DNA of 64,000 nucleotides from Epiperipatus broadwayi (taxonomy: Eukaryota > Onychophora > Udeonychophora > Euonychophora > Peripatidae), in NCBI GenBank assembly GCA_028023455.1, contig JAQFVV010006644.1:413001-477000 (forward strand). The letters run 5' to 3'. Each line of letters starts with the position of its first letter. Within the stretch, counting starts at the first letter, position 1. Below the pieces are notes generated by a model that was given only the letters and a program-made list of their open reading frames with translations, ran no database searches and was not told the DNA's origin. Positions 61,610 through 64,000 of the stretch are shown piece after piece. Both the position numbers and the translations under genes were made by a program.

Positions 61610-62254
61610 ATCAATTTCATGGTATGTGCAATCTATCTCAGTAGGAAATTAATAGATCCAAACATTGTATAATGCCAAGATGTAATTTTACCTTGTTTAG
61701 AATAGATAGTGATGTGAGATAAAAATATACCCAATCCTTATCATTGTCTATCCATTGTTTTACTGTAATAGATGTCAATTTCACAATAGTCAATCATTGA
61801 TTAATAGTAATACTATATTAGGATTGACTTGTTGTTCCTACAGCAGAGCCCTGAGATTATTTAATTATTTAATTAACATTGATATAGCTGTTCAATCTAA
61901 ATTGAATGCCTGTAGATTGATTATGATTGCAGTGATCTCCAAACATATTAGATGAGTAGCATGATTGATCTAGCATGTATTTGAATGATGAGAGAATTGA
62001 ATATATCATGATTTAAATTAATCCATAAATTGATTTCTTTTGATAGCTTAAGGAAATGCTTATAATATAATTAAATAAACACTATATAATTGTTGTCTAT
62101 AAATGCTTTTCTCATCCCATTTGCATTCTAGATGACCACGATACCCTATAACCTCCAACTGAGCTAAAATGTAAATTAATAGTTCCATAAGAGTCATATC
62201 AATAGGTATAGATGCAATCTAGATTATAAATTTATTCTATCATGTATATAATTG
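61610..62254 (+). repeat. 3' LTR of element 3, distal part
   Basis: It aligns with 55422-56033, with scattered substitutions and a small insertion near 61651-61680. It starts ATCAATTTCATGG. Similarity stops near 62254 without a clear CA terminus. Confidence 0.8.
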
Positions 62255-63300
62255 GTTTTAATGACCAGTATGTCTTATTGTTGTTTCATCTCTAATCAGG
62301 AACATAAACTCTGGCTAAATAAAATAGTGGGATTTGTTTTAGATTATAAGATTTTTTCTGATAGTCAATTGGAATCAGCATAGCCAACCCCCAATTATTG
62401 GATGTATAGAAAATTTTATCTGAATGAGAAAAAAAAATTTAAAATGTCTACTCTAGAGAGTAATGTATCTTTTTTTTTAATTTTAATTTAAAGGATGCAT
62501 AGAAGCTATTGTGCTGCAGTAACGAATTCAAAGGTCCACATGTATATGTACACATATTTTAAAATTAACAATAATAAAAAAATTAACAATATTTACATAA
62601 AAATTATACAGAAATACTTTCAATTGTTTAAACTGTAATCTTTACCAATGGAACTTAAGTTTTTGTCTACCTAAATTAAATTGATAATGGTTACAATTTA
62701 AACAATCAAAAATACATATTTATCATTTTTATATTATTTCTATTTATTTATTACTACTGTTATAATTTAAACTGTTATATTTGATAGATTTTTAGTAAAT
62801 AATTTATTATTTTCTTTCAATATATATTTATTTGTAGATATTATAGCCATGTGTTACGATTTTGTCATTTGTATTAAGATTTTAGACAAGAGTGAAAAGT
62901 ATAATTTATCTTTTACCTATAGAGGTTGTCTTGTCATTATATTTAAGTTTTGGACTTTATCATATTAATCCCATTTATAAATCACCTATATTGTTGTCAA
63001 CTTGTGGTTTATTATCTAAATAATAACTAGGCTTGTGCTTGAAAGTTATAGAAAGGAATACTTATTAATCTTTTTCAAAACAGCTTATAATTTATTGTTT
63101 AATGGGATGTATTCAAACTTTTAGAAAGATAAAAATCTCAAATTATTACAGTTATGTGTCAGTATTTCTTTGTATATATAAAAATTTTACACCAAGGTGA
63201 AAAGCGGGATCCATCTTTTACTTATTAAGGTTGTCTTGAAAATAGACTATAGATTTTATGGTTTATTTATGCTTGGGCTGTAAATTTTCTAACCATTAAT
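62255..63300. other. AT-rich stretch, weak direct repeat
   Basis: No gene recognised. 62850-62960 and 63145-63255 are diverged direct repeats sharing GTGAAAAG..., ATC.TTTTAC.TAT and AGGTTGTCTTG. Confidence 0.5.
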
Positions 63301-63302
63301 AA

Positions 63303-64000
63303 ATAAGCAATTATTTTATCTAGCACCATGTTTACAATTATATTACATTCAAATATAAGCCTTTCAAGCTAATTGAGCATGCGCCTTTTGAGAGTGTTAA
63401 ATAAATGAATACTTTCCTCTTCAATCCAAGATATAGTATTTATGCAGGAATAAAAAGGATCCTCTTATTCCTATGATTCAAATTCCTTTATATGAACAAA
63501 TCTGAAGTACTGTTGAGGAGAGCGTGAGTAGAATTCTCACTTTAAATTACTATTTACGATGTTTTTTGACTGAATGACGTCAGTGAAATTACTTAGAATT
63601 TACTAAGCATCATTCTTACTGAAACTTAATTAGCATGCTAAATTAGCTTGAAAGGCTGATATTTGAATGTAATATAATTGTAAACATGGCACTAGATAAA
63701 ATAATTGCTTATTTACTCATAATTAAGTTTCAGTAAGAATGACATTTAGTAAATTCTAAGTAATTTCACTGACGTCATTCAGTCAAAAAACATCGTAAAT
63801 AGTAATTTAAAGTGAGAATTCTATTCATGCTCTCTTCAACAGTATTTCAGATTTGCTCATATAAAAGAATTTGAGTCATAGGAATAAGAGGATCTTCTTT
63901 ATTACTGCATAAATATTATACCTTGGATTGAAGAGGAAAGTATTCATTTATTTAACACTCTCAAAAGGCGCGTGCTCAATTAGCTTGAAAGGCTGATATT
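63303..64000. mobile_element. Fold-back TIR element (family F), long copy cut by the window end
   Basis: 63303-63716 is bounded by ~74-bp inverted repeats starting AATAAGCAATTATTTTATCTAG. From 63718 to the window end the sequence is the reverse complement of about 63355-63630, including GACGTCA and GAGAATTCT. The whole makes a large palindrome, and the outer TIR of the second half would lie beyond 64000. Confidence 0.8.

Larger units (their letters stand above)
55391..62254 (+). mobile_element. LTR retrotransposon 3 (gag only), 3' LTR split by an insertion
   Basis: The 5' LTR starts TGTGACCTTCTGG right after an AT run. A PBS-like site is at 56100-56117, a gag-like relic lies in the interior, and a PPT sits at 58169-58180 followed by TGTGACCCTCC, the start of the 3' LTR. 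That LTR breaks off after about 24 bases (58205) and resumes at 61610, running to about 62254. The gap of 3.4 kb is an insertion. Pol is absent. Confidence 0.8.

Overview
The window is very AT-rich eukaryotic DNA, probably from an invertebrate animal. It has long (AT)n and (TAA)n microsatellites, many fold-back repeats, and RTE-type, Penelope-like and LTR retroelements. No rRNA, true tRNA, CRISPR or bacterial-style operon is visible. The species cannot be named from the sequence. Almost all open frames are transposon relics or chance frames. The only convincing host-gene signal is a promoter with a tiny first coding exon near 48.7-48.9 kb.

Layout: 1-3 kb holds two head-to-head Penelope-like element (PLE) fragments, then a tRNA-like SINE-type unit with a hammerhead-like tail. 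4-8.4 kb holds two minus-strand LINE C-terminal relics that share a CxxC...H...C motif. 8.6-14.7 kb is LTR element 1 (+ strand, LTRs of 1.6 and 1.9 kb, coiled-coil gag-like relic, no pol). 15-20 kb is mostly featureless, with one 38-bp-arm hairpin and one hammerhead-like motif. 20.5-30.3 kb is LTR element 2 (- strand). Its 3.3-kb LTRs are nearly identical over most of their length, and it has a primer-binding site (PBS), a polypurine tract (PPT) and an intact 522-codon ORF. That ORF combines a coiled coil with about ten 16-residue repeats. Only a short integrase-like tail of pol remains. 30.4-31.3 kb is a 5'-truncated RTE-type LINE. 33.8-36.35 kb is a near-complete but frameshifted PLE (- strand), and 36.35-37.3 kb is a palindrome made from the 3' end of another PLE. 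38.3-45 kb holds three kinds of inverted-repeat elements. 45.4-48 kb holds two tandem duplications. 48.7-48.9 kb is the promoter and first exon. 53-55.3 kb has a possible Tigger-like relic and fold-back repeats. 55.4-62.25 kb is LTR element 3 (+ strand, gag only), whose 3' LTR is split by a 3.4-kb insertion. 63.3-64 kb is another fold-back element running off the window.

The main system-level result is that three LTR elements of different sequence lack pol (apart from a short tail in element 2), have tRNA-Lys-like PBS sequences, and sit against (AT)n tracts. The PLE is also bordered by AT runs. The most unusual object is element 2. It looks like a recently mobile, non-autonomous element, and its single ORF is built on a 48-nt repeat. 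Nearly every repeat unit can also fold as a small RNA stem-loop.
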